The notes below the pieces were generated by a model. That model ran no database searches, had not been told where the DNA came from, and saw only the letters and a program-made list of their open reading frames with translations. A stretch of 64,000 nt of DNA from Isoetes taiwanensis (Eukaryota; Streptophyta; Lycopodiopsida; Isoetales; Isoetaceae): contig JAJEKV010000026.1 in NCBI GenBank assembly GCA_021234155.1, positions 2,788,001 to 2,852,000 of the forward strand, written 5' to 3'. Position numbers and translations under genes: made by a program. Positions 10,907 to 21,886 of this stretch are shown in pieces (positions within the stretch are counted from its first letter, which is position 1; every line of letters begins with the position of its first letter).

Positions 10907-11534
10907 ATGTTGAACAATGTCGAGAGTGTTATCAAGTAAGCCATTTTCTTCAAGTCTAGAAACGTTAGCCAAGATTGCTCTAATAGAATATTCATAATTT
11001 GGATGTGAATCTACGAAATGCTTTGCACGTTTGATCCAACTCTATTTCTATTCGAAAATTGTATTAATGTTTCTTGTTCATTCAATGTCCAAGCCATTAT
11101 CTCAATATAGCAACACCTCTGGACAAAGCACACATTACAATTTGAACGGTTGAGCTATATTTCTTTAAACTAAATAAAGTAAGACAATGTATAATTGCGC
11201 AAGGCTTCCCAATGAAAGTTTCGTCAAATTGGTAATTCTCCAAATTACTCTTATTGTCTAGTTTGCAATGTGACATATCTACTTTGTGAAAGCTGCAAAA
11301 ATGGAACAAAACAAATACATTATTTACCAAAAAAGATGACAGCGGCTTAAGTACTGAAGAATGAGGGAGTAACCTGGGAAAGGCAAGATGTTTAAGTACT
11401 GAAGAATGAGGGAGTAGTCTGGGATTCAATAGATGCACTGGACCCAGGCTTAGAATCATATCCAGAAAGTTACATCAGATTATACAAATAAAATGGTATA
11501 AATTCTTAGGCCTGCATATTGTGTTACATATTGT

Positions 11535-11705
11535 GTACTTGACAACGTTGATGGATGTGATTGATCAGAGCTGGGCAGTTGAATATGACATTGTGAAGAA
11601 TGTTTTGAACGTGCTCTCCTCTTCCAAGAACTTGATGCAATATCATCTTCTGTACTCATATTGAGCTCAATATTATTGATGGATCTTGGACAAACATTTT
11701 GATCA
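11535..11705 (-). repeat. Duplicated exon segment, copy 2
   Basis: Partner of 8935-9103. The flanks differ: here it is followed by QYVTQYAGLRI instead of the longer exon end, so only the central exon part was copied. Confidence 0.85.
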
Positions 11706-11859
11706 TCCAAACTAATATAGGTCTGATGGAGGTTTTACAATGTTAGCTTCTAGGGTGACAAGTTCGTGTTACCTACTCTATGTTTCTGCAGGCTCTGCAT
11801 TGTCTTCCTTACCTTCAGCTGTGTTGGTTACGGTATTTCAACATGACCACCACATACTT

Positions 11860-13359
11860 TGTGACGTCCCCTACTCATATACGATGCCCGCACCGTATAC
11901 AAACAGGAGTTCATCCCCCGCACCAGCTACATACTGATACAGGGCCCTCCACATATCACTGTGTCCGCCTAGAGTCCACAGTGGGAAGAGTGAAGGGGTC
12001 ATTTTACCCCGTCTTCCTCAGGGCCTACCTAGCTGCGAAAGCGTAAATATACACGTCAGTAACATAACATCATATATCCACCTCGAAGGGTGGCACATCA
12101 ATACCTGCATAGACAAAGATCAGCACAATACAAGGGAAGTTCCTACCCAAGGCTCAGACTCCAGGGAAGGACTGACTAGCTTGGGTCTCGAGTTCGGTCG
12201 CATTTATCATGACAAGTGGATTGGTGCGGCATAAGAACATGGCTTAGGGTTGTCCACTCCATCCGCCCCTCCTATGCACACTTTGCGAGTAGGTTGAAAA
12301 GTGTTGGGACTGGATGTAGCCAGGGGTGCATAGCCAAAGGGGCTATTCCCGGGTTACATCTCCCGATCCAGATGGGGCGGTAGGGATCACTCCCTCCGAG
12401 AGATCTACATGTTGACCCAAGGTGACTAGAGGGCCATTGCCCTTATTCGACTTAACCCATCTGAAGGTGAACTCCACCCCCACGGGTGTCGAGCCCATGC
12501 CTTACCCACACTTTCGGTGGCAAGCCATTAGACCTAGTCACTCTGATCCCCGGTAGGCCTTACACACCAGAGGGATCGGTCAAGGGTCAGAACACGAACC
12601 TCATTCTAAGCCAGTCTGGTCCCTTCACCCACAACCAGGTGGGGTTCTTGTGCACAGGCCGAATTCTAGTAATGCACTAAGAGGGACTAGCTAGGAGCAT
12701 CATCTACTAAGCTTTAAGTCTCTACCCACCCTTCCCAATACAATGAGTCCACAGAATACAACCATCCATCATATGATCATAAATAATAAGAACTAATCTA
12801 ATACATAGAGTCAATTCTTTAGTTAGAGTCAATCTCAGGGTCTGTTGGGCTACTAAGGGCGATTTAATAGGCTAAACCTACTAGTTCGAAGGCTGGAATG
12901 AGGTTTAAGCTATTCAATCGACCAAATACCTGATCCCTGGTTCACTCCTCTTGATCCGAAGGCGTCCATGTCTCTGTTCTGCCTCGGGATGCGGTCGGAA
13001 GGATGATCTGACAAGCTGGGGCGTGCTGGCAGATCGTGAGAGTTGGAATTGACTCCTCAGCGCCGCAAATCGAGAGCTCGGAAGGCATTAGGCGAAAAAG
13101 GGAATGTTAGGGTTTGGTGCCTTATGTAGGCTATCGGTTAGGTTTAGGGTTCCCATGACCCTTTGTCTACCTTTAAGGGTTTAAAGGTCTAAAGGTGCGC
13201 GCATTGCTAAGTGTGCGCACCATTGCAAGTTGCCCCCTAGGGCGTCCTTGCTTGAGTATTCGTCGGCATTACCACGCCGACCGGACAGGCGATAATGCAG
13301 CGTGGCCAGACAAGATGCGGTATACGTCCCGAGACCGTATATCGTACTGGAACGTCACA
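11860..13359 (-). repeat. Gypsy 3' LTR
   Basis: 1500 bp, TGTGACGTCC...GGAACGTCACA. Immediately outside its right end, TTCTCCCCACC reads on the minus strand as a polypurine tract (GGTGGGGAGAA), which fixes it as the 3' LTR of a minus-strand element. Its left flank TACTT matches the right flank of the LTR ending at 30981. Confidence 0.88.
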
Positions 13360-13379
13360 TTCTCCCCACCTTGAATTGA
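13178..13379 (-). repeat. LTR tail plus polypurine tract, copy left of copia-2
   Basis: This ~200-bp end of the 3' LTR plus the first 20 bp of internal sequence recurs at 19355-19548 on the other side of the copia element. The two copies differ mainly in a GC-rich central block. Confidence 0.8.
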
Positions 13380-13880
13380 TGCTGGAATCAAAGATGTTTG
13401 AGTCCGGGAATTGAACCCAGAGGAAAAACCAGACTCAATCTTCTCCCTTAACCCTCCTTTAAATCCATAAAGGATTTACCTGTTCAAACTGAATTATGAC
13501 CCACAAAGGATTCCACACAGGACTGAAGTATAATATCACAAAGAACTGAAATATTTCCACACGGAATCGGACCGCCTTTTACTCCATAGACCATCAAATA
13601 GCAAAAGATCGGATAATCAACTTTGTTCCAAACCAAATCCGGCAAAGATATAGGAGCTCCAAGATCGGATTCAAGAAATGAGCCGCTTTCACTAGATCCG
13701 GCTCAAAAATCTCACGTCGGCCGCGTTCCTGTTTTCAAAAAACTTTGAACTGTTCACCTGTCCATTTTCGTCTACCTTTTTCCTTTTTTTTATATTTTTC
13801 TTCCATGCAATATCCATGCCTAAATGCTAACCATGTGTCATTTGGATCAAATGCCACCACTTAGGCATGTAATTCTAACA
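13380..13880 (-). repeat. Copia-2 3' LTR
   Basis: Starts TGCTGGAATC where its partner has TGTTGGAATC, and ends ATTCTAACA. The first five bases TGCTG are also the next five bases of the gypsy sequence (19549-19553), so the junction may lie inside a TG-rich microhomology. Confidence 0.9.
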
Positions 13881-13895
13881 ATCTCCCCCTCATGC

Positions 13896-14635
13896 CTAAG
13901 TGGTAATGTTTCCAATATCTTCTATTCCTAAATCCTTTTGAAATACCATAAATTTAGATTCTGATAAAGCTTTTGTAAGAATGTCAGCACACTGTACCTC
14001 AGTAGGTCTATACAAGACATTTATTTCTCCATTCTTCACTTGATCACGTACAAAGTGATTGTGTAGCTCAATATGCTTTGTTCTTTCATGTAAGACTGGA
14101 TTCTTAGTCATGGCAATACAACTTGTACTATCACAATATAATGGTGTTGGCCCTTCTTGAATAATTCCTAACTCTGCTAGAAGTCGTCTAAGCCAGACAA
14201 TTTCTCTAGATGCAAGAGACACTGCTGCATATTCAGCTTCTGCTGTGGAAAGCGCAATAGAGGGTTGTTTCTTACTTTTCCAAGAAATAGCAGACCCTCC
14301 TAGCAAGCAGACATATCCCGACCTTGATCTGCGCGTGTCTTGATCACCTCCCAATCTGCATCTTCCAAAGCCTTCAAGTAATAGACTTTGCAATCTTACA
14401 CCATGTTCACGCCTCAATACAAGACCATAATTAGAGTGCCTTTCAAAAATCTTAAAATACGTTTTGCGCATTTCCAGTGACCCTCACCAGGATTATTTAG
14501 AAATTGGCTTAACACATTTACTCCATACGAAATATCAGGACGTGTACAATTTGATACATATTGAAGACACCCAATAAGCTCTCTATAAGGTCGATTCATC
14601 ATGATATGCTCTTCTTCTTTTGTTTTGGGACACAT
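13896..14635 (-). pseudogene. Copia-2 RNase H (and end of RT)
   Basis: Two overlapping frames cover the C-terminal part of pol. 14635-14414 reads RPYRELIGCLQYVSNCTRPD and the linker of copia RT. 14471-13896 contains the RNase H block: DTRRSRSGYVCLLGGSAISW, STAEAEYAAVSLASREIVWL, LYCDSTSCIAM and HTKHIELHNHF-type motifs (here RTKHIELHNHF). The end of the frame at 13896 lies directly before the polypurine tract, as expected. A single frameshift at about 14450 and another near 14630 break the polyprotein. Confidence 0.9.
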
Positions 14636-16210
14636 CTCGAGCTGATTCTTTGTCCGGTTACTCTTGGAGTGCTTGAAGGCTTACACTCTATCATTCCAAA
14701 TCTTTTAAGCATGCCTAAAATATTTCGTTTCTGAGTAATAGCTATGAATCCCTTCTCTTTATCTCTATAAATTTCCATACCTAATAACTGTTTAAGTTCT
14801 CCCAAGTCTGACATTTGAAATCTTTCCTTTAAGATATCTTTGCAATGATTTAAGCAACCAATATCATTAGCAGCCATTACGCAATCATCTACATAAACTG
14901 CAATTATGCAAAAGCATTCACCTTTCCTATAGATATAGACATTTCCATCCATATTTAATTTTTCAAACCCATGCGTTTTCAAATGATTGTCAATACATAC
15001 ATACCACTGACGTGGAGCTTGCCTCAGGCCATACACCGCCTTCTGCAATTTCCACACCTTATCTCCGTCAATTTCGTATCCAGGAGGCTGCTCCATATAA
15101 ATTTCTTCATCCAAGTCTGCATTGAGAAATGCCGTGCAAACATCCATATGATGCAACTCTAAGTTGTGCATGTTAGCCAGGGATAGGTTCTGTACGTATG
15201 AAACTATTTTTTCAGACGTATAAAGTGCAAAAATACGTATTTTTGGGAAAAATACGTATTTTTTGTATTTAATACTGGCCGTGGGAAAAAAAAGTTTAGT
15301 AAAGCGAAAACCTTACGTTTAAACTACTTTACGAACTTTCTTTTAAAGCGAAGTCTAAGTTTTAAACTTCGCGAATCCCTCGCCCGGCTTTGGCGTGGCG
15401 AAAACCTTAATGTTAAACTTCTGTGAAACTCTTTTCGGCGTAAGCGATAAAAGGTTAAACTTACGAAACTTTTTATTCAGCGTAAGCATTCTTTGCGTTT
15501 AAACTTCACGCAGAAGAGGCGGTTCGCGTAAAGCGGCGAGATTTTTAAACTTCCGAAGTTTTCTATATATATTTTGGTGGCGTTAAACTTCGCAGCGAAG
15601 TTGATTTTTTAAACTACGAAGATGTTTTCGGCGTAAAAAAGCAGTTCATTCACTTACGCGAAACTATTTCTGGTTCGCGTGGCGAAAAATCTTGTTTAAA
15701 CTACGCGAACCGGACTTCAGCGTAAGCGAAACAGCGAGTTTTAAACTACGCGAAAAGTTTTCGGCACGGGAAATTTTTTTTAGCCGTATTTTTGACGTAT
15801 TAAACGTCAAATTTGTGCCGTATCAAACGAAAAATACGTATTGCGTATAAAACGTATACAGTATTGAACCTATCCCTGATGTTAGCAGTAGCCATAATCG
15901 TCCTGACACTTGTTAATTTAACAATTGGGGAGAAAGTTTCATCATAATCAATACCTTCTTTTTGAGTAAACCCTTTCGCCACCAGTCTGGCTTTAAATTT
16001 CTGAGTTTGCCCATCTGGCCCCTGTTTAATTCTAAAAATCCATTTATTTCCAACAACATTTCTGTTAGTAGGTCTGTCAACCAGTTTATACGTTCCTGTA
16101 CGTTCAAAAGAGCTTAATTCTGCATTCATTGCATCCTTCCATTTCTCGGAATCTAGACTTTCTATGGCTTCATTATAGTTGCTTGGAGTATCAATTTCTA
16201 ACACAGACAT
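14599..16210 (-). pseudogene. Copia-2 reverse transcriptase, interrupted by a MITE
   Basis: The RT N-terminal part lies at 16210-15887 (NEAIESLDSEKWKDAMNAEL, VGNKWIFRIKQG, KARLVAKGFTQKEGIDYDET, FSPIVKLTSVRTIMA). It then jumps across the MITE at 15178-15878 to 15177-14599 (LELHHMDVCTAFLNADLDEE, KAVYGLRQAPRQWY, AVYVDDCVMAANDI, KQLLGMEIYRDKEKGF). The catalytic YVDD motif is intact. RT copies the element RNA into DNA in cytoplasmic particles. Apart from the MITE and terminal frameshifts the sequence is well preserved, again pointing to a young copy. Confidence 0.92.
15178..15878. mobile_element. hAT-type MITE inside copia-2 RT
   Basis: 701 bp with 13-bp terminal inverted repeats CAGGGATAGGTTC / GAACCTATCCCTG and an exact 8-bp target duplication ATGTTAGC (15170-15177 and 15879-15886), the hallmarks of hAT transposons. 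It has no coding capacity. The interior is an array of roughly a dozen variants of TTTAAACTtCGCGAA and GGCGTAAGCGA, next to ATACGTATTTTT near both ends. Confidence 0.92.
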
Positions 16211-16395
16211 AAGAGCAGGAATTACCTGTTCACCTTCCTCTCTTTCTTCTGTTTGTTCAATGACGCTTTTCCTAGTACTTCTTCCCGTCTCATCTCTTCC
16301 ATATTGTGAAGTATCAAAAGATATCCCCTCTTTAAGTAATTCAGTTTCAGTCCTTCTCCTTCGTCTTATTGTTTTACGAGTTTGGTTCCATTTAG

Positions 16396-17649
16396 TTATC
16401 GGTATGCTCGAGACAACCCTTCACCTTTCGGCTTCTTCTTACCTTGATTGACAATTTCTTTTTCTTCCTCATCATCAAAATAATCTATCGGTTCCCAGTT
16501 AACATCTTTATCTGTATCTTTATCTGCATCTCGATCCTGTTTATTAGTACTTAAAAGTCGATTTTTGTATAATATATTTTCAAAGAAAATGACATCTCGA
16601 CTTATAATCACTGTCTTTTTATTTGGATCATAGAGCCTATACCCTTTTGATTCCTTATCGTATCCAACAAAATATGCTTCTTTACTTCTATCATCCAATT
16701 TTGATATATTATCACCTATTATCTTTGAATATGCTAAACAACCAAAAGCTTTAAAGTCTTTTACCGATTGACGTTTGCCGGTCCATAACTCATCTGGAAT
16801 CTGACCATTTAAGGCTTTGCTTGAGATCTTATTTTGAATATAGAACGCGGTATTTACAGCTTCTGCCCATAAAAAATTTGGAAGACCTGCATGCTTTAAC
16901 ATAGCTCGAGCTGCTTCCATTACCGTTCGATTCTTTCTTTCAGAGACACCGTTCTGCTGAGGAGTACCTCTGCAAGTCAATTGCCTTTTGATTCCTGCTT
17001 CTAAACAAAATCTTTTAAACTTATTTGATAAGTACTCTCCCCCTCTGTCTGATCTTAAACATTTTAATTTAGCACCTGTTTCACGTTCTACTTATGCAAA
17101 GATAGGCTTTAAATGAGTCGAACACTTGACTTTTATGAGTTAAGAAGTACCACTTAGCTTTTCTTGTATAGTCATCAATAAATGACACAAAATAATATTT
17201 TCCACCAACACTTCTAACTCTCATAGGCCCACATACATCCGAATGCACTAGAGCTAATTTTTCATTTACTCGTTCACCCTTCAAGGGAAAAGGCTTTCTA
17301 CTTTGTTTGCCCAACATACATCCATGGCACATAGTGTTTTCCTCACTATTATCTATAAAGTCCAAACCATCCAATAGCTTGTGTTTTCTCATAAAAATAT
17401 ATTTTTCAAGTTCGTGTGGCCTAATCTTTGATGCCATAATTCCATAGAGTTTTCCTTTCCAACTTCACTTGATAAAATGTTTATACTTCTAGGACAAAGC
17501 TCAAAACGATTTCCAATTCTTTTTGCATACAAAACTATTTTTCCATTATCATGAACTATGCACATGTGCTTGTCAAACAAGACTTTATAATTTTTATCAA
17601 CTAAATCGCGCTTTCTGAGATTAAGTTTTTTATCATCCCTGGCACGCAC
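16396..17649 (-). pseudogene. Copia-2 integrase region, frameshifted
   Basis: The pre-integrase finger and first catalytic part lie in 17649-17081 in two frames: MELWHQRLGHTNLKN, CHGCMLGKQSRKPFP, LVHSDVCGPM and FVSFIDDYTRKAKWY. A short frame change near 17080 leads, via a DRGGEY-like stretch, to 16980-16396. That part reads TCRGTPQQNGVSERKNRTVM, LPNFLWAEAVNTAFYIQN and KLDDRSKEAYFVGYDKESKG. The D...D...E catalytic residues are all represented. It inserts the cDNA into chromosomes. The long acidic linker toward RT (16550-16450) is typical of copia polyproteins. Confidence 0.9.
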
Positions 17650-18212
17650 AATACATTATTAATGGTAATGATTTTTCCATCTTCTCCTACGAGTTCTAAC
17701 ACACCACAAGCTTCTACATTTTGTTTTTCTCCATTAGCCATACACACACATCTGAGCTTACTAGTTTCAAGCTTTCTTAATATCTGCGTACTTTGCATCA
17801 CGGATTTTTCAGCTCCAGAATCTATAACCACGGGGTTAGAAATATTTTCATGACATAAATTTGACAAAGCATATGATTTTACCTCCTCCTCAGGAATTCC
17901 TTCTGATACAGAACCTATAGTTGGCTTTGAAAAGGTAACACTCCTGGACGTACCTCTACTAGAAGACCCCCTAAAGCTTCCACGTCCTCTTCCCCTTTTT
18001 GTACACATATTGGCTAGATGACCAGCTCCTCCACAAGCATAGCAAGAACGACCTCTGATTCTAGTACAGTTTGGCTTAATATGTCCAGTCTCTCCACATC
18101 CATAACACATTACATCCTTATTACGCCTCTTCCTCTCCCAAAATATAAAATAGTATCTCCCCTTGATCATAATTTTTCCTTGCCTCTCTTTGTGTAATTT
18201 CAGTCCTTGCAA
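17601..18212 (-). pseudogene. Copia-2 nucleocapsid zinc knuckles and protease
   Basis: An open frame of about 200 codons carries two CCHC knuckles (CYGCGETGHIKPNC, CYACGGAGHLANMC), a basic RG-rich stretch, the aspartic protease site (VIDSGAEKSVMQ) and downstream protease strands (NNVLCVPGMIKNLISESAI). The same arrangement occurs in the copia element at 5063, but the sequence differs enough to be another subfamily. Confidence 0.9.
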
Positions 18213-18239
18213 TACTTATAGCTTCTTCTTTAGTTCTAG

Positions 18240-18818
18240 CCATCGTATTTAATCAAAGATGCAATATTTTCATCATATGCAAACAAATACATCCGAGATA
18301 TAAAGAATTTTTGATTGAACGTAAAAGAGGTGCAGCACCTTCTAAATCCATAAATATTCCTTCCATTTTATCAAATAACTCAACTAGATCTTGACCACTT
18401 TCATATTTCAACATTCTTAGTTCTTGTTCCAATTTATGTCTCAGATGCGCTTAAGCTGTTCAAATTCATTTAACAAATAACGCCACATATCTCGTGGATC
18501 CATATTATGAATTGAAGCTATAATACCATAACCAAGCTTCAAATGATAATACCTTTTGCTTGAGCCAAATCTTTTGCAAAGAACCTTTGCGACCTTTGCT
18601 GATTCTGCAGATGCCTCCACCTTTGACGATTCTGCAGCCTCATTCTTCATAGTTACACGCCTTTGCTTCTCAGTTTCTGTGAGAGGACGGACCAAATCCC
18701 ACAGCCCCTCTGCTTCCAAAGCTTTCTCAACTTTCATCTTCCATGCTTGAAAACCAGAATCTCCTTTATACACCTTAACGTCAGCTAGAATAGAAGCAGC
18801 AATCTTATTAGATGCCAT
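18240..18818 (-). pseudogene. Copia-2 gag N-terminus
   Basis: Starts at ATG 18818 (MASNKIAASILADVKVYKGD), a few bases after the primer site, and reads AWKMKVEKALEAEGLWDLV, the conserved gag motif. The frame breaks at about 18441. Further UBN2-like sequence continues to about 18240 in other frames. Gag forms the particle shell. Confidence 0.85.
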
Positions 18819-18852
18819 CTCCCTTTTAGACTCAACTGGCTCTGATACCAGA

Positions 18853-19354
18853 TGTTGGAATCAAAGATGTTTGAGTCCGGGAATTGAACCCAGAGGAAAA
18901 ACCAGACTCAATCTTCTCCCTTAACCCTCCTTTAAATCCACAAAGGATTTACCTGTTCAAACTGAATTATGACCCACAAAGGATTCCACACAGGACTGAA
19001 GTATAATATCACAAAGAACTGAAATATTTCCACACAGAATCGGACTGCCTTTTACTCCATAGACCATCAAATAGCAAAAGATCAGATAATCAACCTGTTC
19101 CAGCACCAAATCCGGCAGCATATAGGAGCTCCAAGATCGGATTCAGCAACAGACGCCGGCTTCACTAGATCCGGCTCAAAAATCTCACGTCGGCCGCGTT
19201 CCTGTTTTCAAAAAACTTTGAACTGTTCACCTGTCCATTTTCGTCTACCTTTTTCCTTTTTTTTTATATTTTTCTTCCATGCAATATCCATGCCTAAATG
19301 CTAACCATGTGTCATTTGGATCAAATGCCACCACTTAGGCATGTAATTCTAACA
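18853..19354 (-). repeat. Copia-2 5' LTR
   Basis: TGTTGGAATC...ATTCTAACA. Its minus-strand end is followed after two bases by the initiator-Met primer site. Differences from the 3' LTR are concentrated near 13635-13710 / 19100-19160. Confidence 0.92.
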
Positions 19355-19528
19355 GGTTTAAAGGTCTAAAGGTGCGCGCATTGCTAAGTGTGCGCACCAT
19401 TGCAAGTTGCCCCCTAGGGCGTCCTTGCTTGAGTATTCGTCGGCGTACACGTCGACTGGACGGCGTGTACGCGTGACGGCACAGTACGGTATACGTCCCG
19501 AGACCGTATATCGTACTGGAACGTCACA
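19355..19528 (-). repeat. Second copy of the gypsy LTR tail, right of copia-2
   Basis: 174 bp matching the last part of the gypsy LTR and ending in ACGTCACA. Its GC-rich block (GTACACGTCGACTGGAC) matches the 5' LTR at 30896-30912 better than the 3' LTR at 13265. Confidence 0.85.
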
Positions 19529-19540
19529 TTCTCCCCACCT
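19529..19540 (-). promoter_or_regulatory. Gypsy polypurine tract
   Basis: On the minus strand AGGTGGGGAGAA abuts the LTR end. This is the expected primer for plus-strand DNA synthesis. A second copy lies at 13360-13371. Confidence 0.7.
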
Positions 19541-19548
19541 TGAATTGA

Positions 19549-20353
19549 TGCTGTCCGCAGCATCTTTGGTCTCCCCGCCTTGGGATCTTCTTAACCTGCA
19601 ATCAACCTGATGCATACCATATACTTATTATTATAGTTATGTATTTCGTAGTATTACCTCAAGGTAATATTTATAGAACATTATTATACTATTATTCAAT
19701 TCAATAGTTATCACTTATGTCATTATAACAATAACTCCTAAAGTTTCAGTCTATCATTATATATACAATTATCGCTTGAGGTACTCTTTATTCCTTGCAA
19801 CACATTATAACAAAATTGTGTTGCAAGTCTTCGTAGTTCGACCTCGTGGCCCTCCGGAGCGCTCTATTGGCCTGCAGGTCAACACTACGTTAGTACCATA
19901 ATTATTAATAAAATTTTTGGTTATATGGTGACCACCCCACCTATCTACATGGATGCATGGCTAATCTCCCGGCGTAGGAAGAGGGTGAGTCTTCCATTAT
20001 GGCCGTGGGGACAGCGCCTATATGCCTATATGCCGCTCATGCCTACACCCTAGTTGCCCAGCGTGGCGGATAGGTCCTTCCCGTATAGGGGGCGTGAAGG
20101 CCAGATTCCTCCTATCAAAGCATATATGGGGCTAGAGGTGCTTTTCCTATCAATGCATTCTTCAATGACCTCCTTTCTCTCGAGGTCGTCTACTTCCGTG
20201 GGACAGAAGTAGACTTTCCAAGCGGAACCGCGGTCATGCCTACATTGACATTACACCACGTCCTAGAGATCACCGTGGTAATCTCATCATCGGCAACAAC
20301 GCATGCAACCTTAACCTCATAGGTTGCATGCGTAGATTATACTAAACAAGCTA
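19549..20353. other. Gypsy untranslated region between integrase stop and polypurine tract
   Basis: About 800 bp without a supported reading frame. It is AT-rich at 19615-19800 and then GC-richer. Confidence 0.5.
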
Positions 20354-21850
20354 TTAATCTACTCGAATCGACATGCCTGAGCCGATTTCTTCGGAGATGA
20401 CCTTGCCGTCCCATTGCTCCATAAACTGTGGATCTTGTTTTTTCAGATCTCTTTTGAGTACCCATGTCGCGTCTTCCACTGGCAAGTGTTTCCACTTGAC
20501 TAAGTATTGGAGAAACTCCGATCTCCTTGTTTTCTTGAATGCTTTATCAAGAATTAGCTCTGGAACTATTTCTAACTGTTCTTCTGTCATTTCCAACATC
20601 GTTGGAGTGTCCAAAACTTCTTCTGGATTGGGAGTATGCTTCTTCAGCAGACTCACGTGGAAGACTTTGTGTATCTTTAAGTGTGCTGGTAAGTCTAGTC
20701 TGTAGGATTGGTTACCCACTCTCTTGACTATTTTGAATGGTCCAGCCCACCTTGGAGCAAGCTTCTTGCAATTTCCGATGCGGAGCTTCGCCTGCTTTAC
20801 CTTGATCTTGAGCCACACATTGTCGCCAACTTCGAATTCCCTAGCTGTTCGATGCTTGTCGGCGATGCTCTTTTGACGACTTCTTGCTGCTAGGAGGTAT
20901 CCTCGCACTTCTTCTACGAGCTGCTGCATGTCGCTCAGCATTTGTTGAGAGACTTCTACTTTTGACACGGGATTGTGCCAAGTGTCTGGAGTTAGGCATT
21001 GGTAGCCGTAGTTGATCATGAACGGGGACATTTGAGATGATTCTTGCTTGGTGCTATTGTATGCAAATTCCACCAAGTGAATAAATTCCTCCCACATACC
21101 TTTCTTGTTCCAGACGTAGTTTCGGAGCATGTCTTCCAATATTCTGTTGACACGCTCTGTTTGCCCGTCCGTCTGAGGATGATAGGCCGTGCTCATGGAT
21201 AATTTTGTTCCAATCGTTGTGAAGAGATCCTGCCAGAAAGCACTGATGAACTTCGGATCTCGGTCGGAGATGATTTCCCTTGGCATGCCATGGAGTCTGA
21301 AGATCTCTTTGGTGAAGAGCTTTGCCGTGTCCATAGCTGTGTCCGTGGTCCTGCAAGGCACAAAATGTGCCATTTTCGACAACTTGTCGACCACGACCAT
21401 TAAGGCATCCTTGCCTCTTACCGTCCTCGGCAGTCCTGTTATAAAGTCCATGCTGACTACTTCCCACTTAGCGTTTGGGACGGCTAATGGTTCCAATTCC
21501 CCTGGTATTCGGAGTTGTTCTGCCTTTGTTTGCTGGCATAGCTGACATTCCTTGATGTAGCGGGCTATTTGCTTCTTCATTCCCGGCCATTAGTAGCTGC
21601 TACGCACTTTAAAATATGTCTTCATAAATCCTGCATGGCCAGCTATTGGGCTGTTGTGGGTGTCGTGGAGGATCAACTTCCTTACTCCAGATGATTCCGG
21701 CACGCACAACTTGTTCTTATGGTTTACTCCAGATGATTCCGGCACGCACAACTTGTTCTTATGGTATAGGAGGTTACCTTCCTTCTTAAAGTTTTTGAAG
21801 GCTTCCCTCTCCTTATCCGTTCTACCTCCTCCTTGCAAGGGCTTGCCCAT
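20354..21850 (-). pseudogene. Gypsy integrase with C-terminal chromodomain-like segment
   Basis: A zinc-binding part lies at 21850-21590 (LILHDTHNSPIAGHAGFMKT), followed after a stop by 21580-20354 (408 codons). The HHCC finger continues (ECQLCQQTKAEQ). The DDE core follows: VVSMDFITGLP, IISDRDPKFISAFW and AYHPQTDGQTERVNR. The GPF/Y module reads LAPRWAGPFKIVKRVGNQSY and LPAHLKIHKVFHVSLLKKH. The last ~60 residues (ILDKAFKKTRRSEFLQYLVK, then W, PVEDATW) match the chromodomain of chromoviruses, which steers integration toward modified nucleosomes. An in-frame 42-bp tandem duplication (21682-21763, KNKLCVPESSGV twice) lies before the finger. Confidence 0.93.
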
Positions 21851-21886
21851 ACTTCCTTGAAGTCGACATCCGTTGGCGAGTTTCTT

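Larger units (their letters stand above)
8836..11460 (-). pseudogene. Unrecognised spliced minus-strand gene, split by a solo LTR
   Basis: Several exon-like pieces lie on the minus strand. 11294-11160 follows a TTTTGCAG acceptor and reads FHKVDMSHCKLDNKSNLENY. 11100-10912 contains MAWTLNEQETLIQF, then, one frame over, WIKRAKHFVDSHPNYEYSI. 9338-9237 reads HPLVASPNGIHDVNVDMNV and ends at a GTATGC donor. 9210-9150 and 9136-8836 each follow a CTTTTGCAG acceptor; the latter contains QNVCPRSINNIELNMSTEDD and a basic WKRRARSK. The solo LTR at 9344-10906 sits between two of these pieces. I do not recognise the protein. The frame change near 11050 and the LTR make this a broken copy. Confidence 0.4.
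13380..19354 (-). mobile_element. Ty1/copia retrotransposon nested in the gypsy 3' end (copia-2)
   Basis: LTRs of about 501 bp (13380-13880, 18853-19354) share all but a few clustered differences, so the insertion is fairly recent. On the minus strand the 5' LTR is followed by TGGTATCAGAGCC (18850-18838), the initiator-Met primer site. The 3' LTR is preceded by a GGGGGAGAT-type polypurine tract (13881-13897). The order gag, zinc knuckles, protease, integrase, RT, RNase H is copia-type. The usual 5-bp duplication is absent: flanks are ATTGA and GGTTT. Instead a ~200-bp piece of the gypsy LTR end lies on both sides. A hAT-type MITE interrupts RT. Confidence 0.93.
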
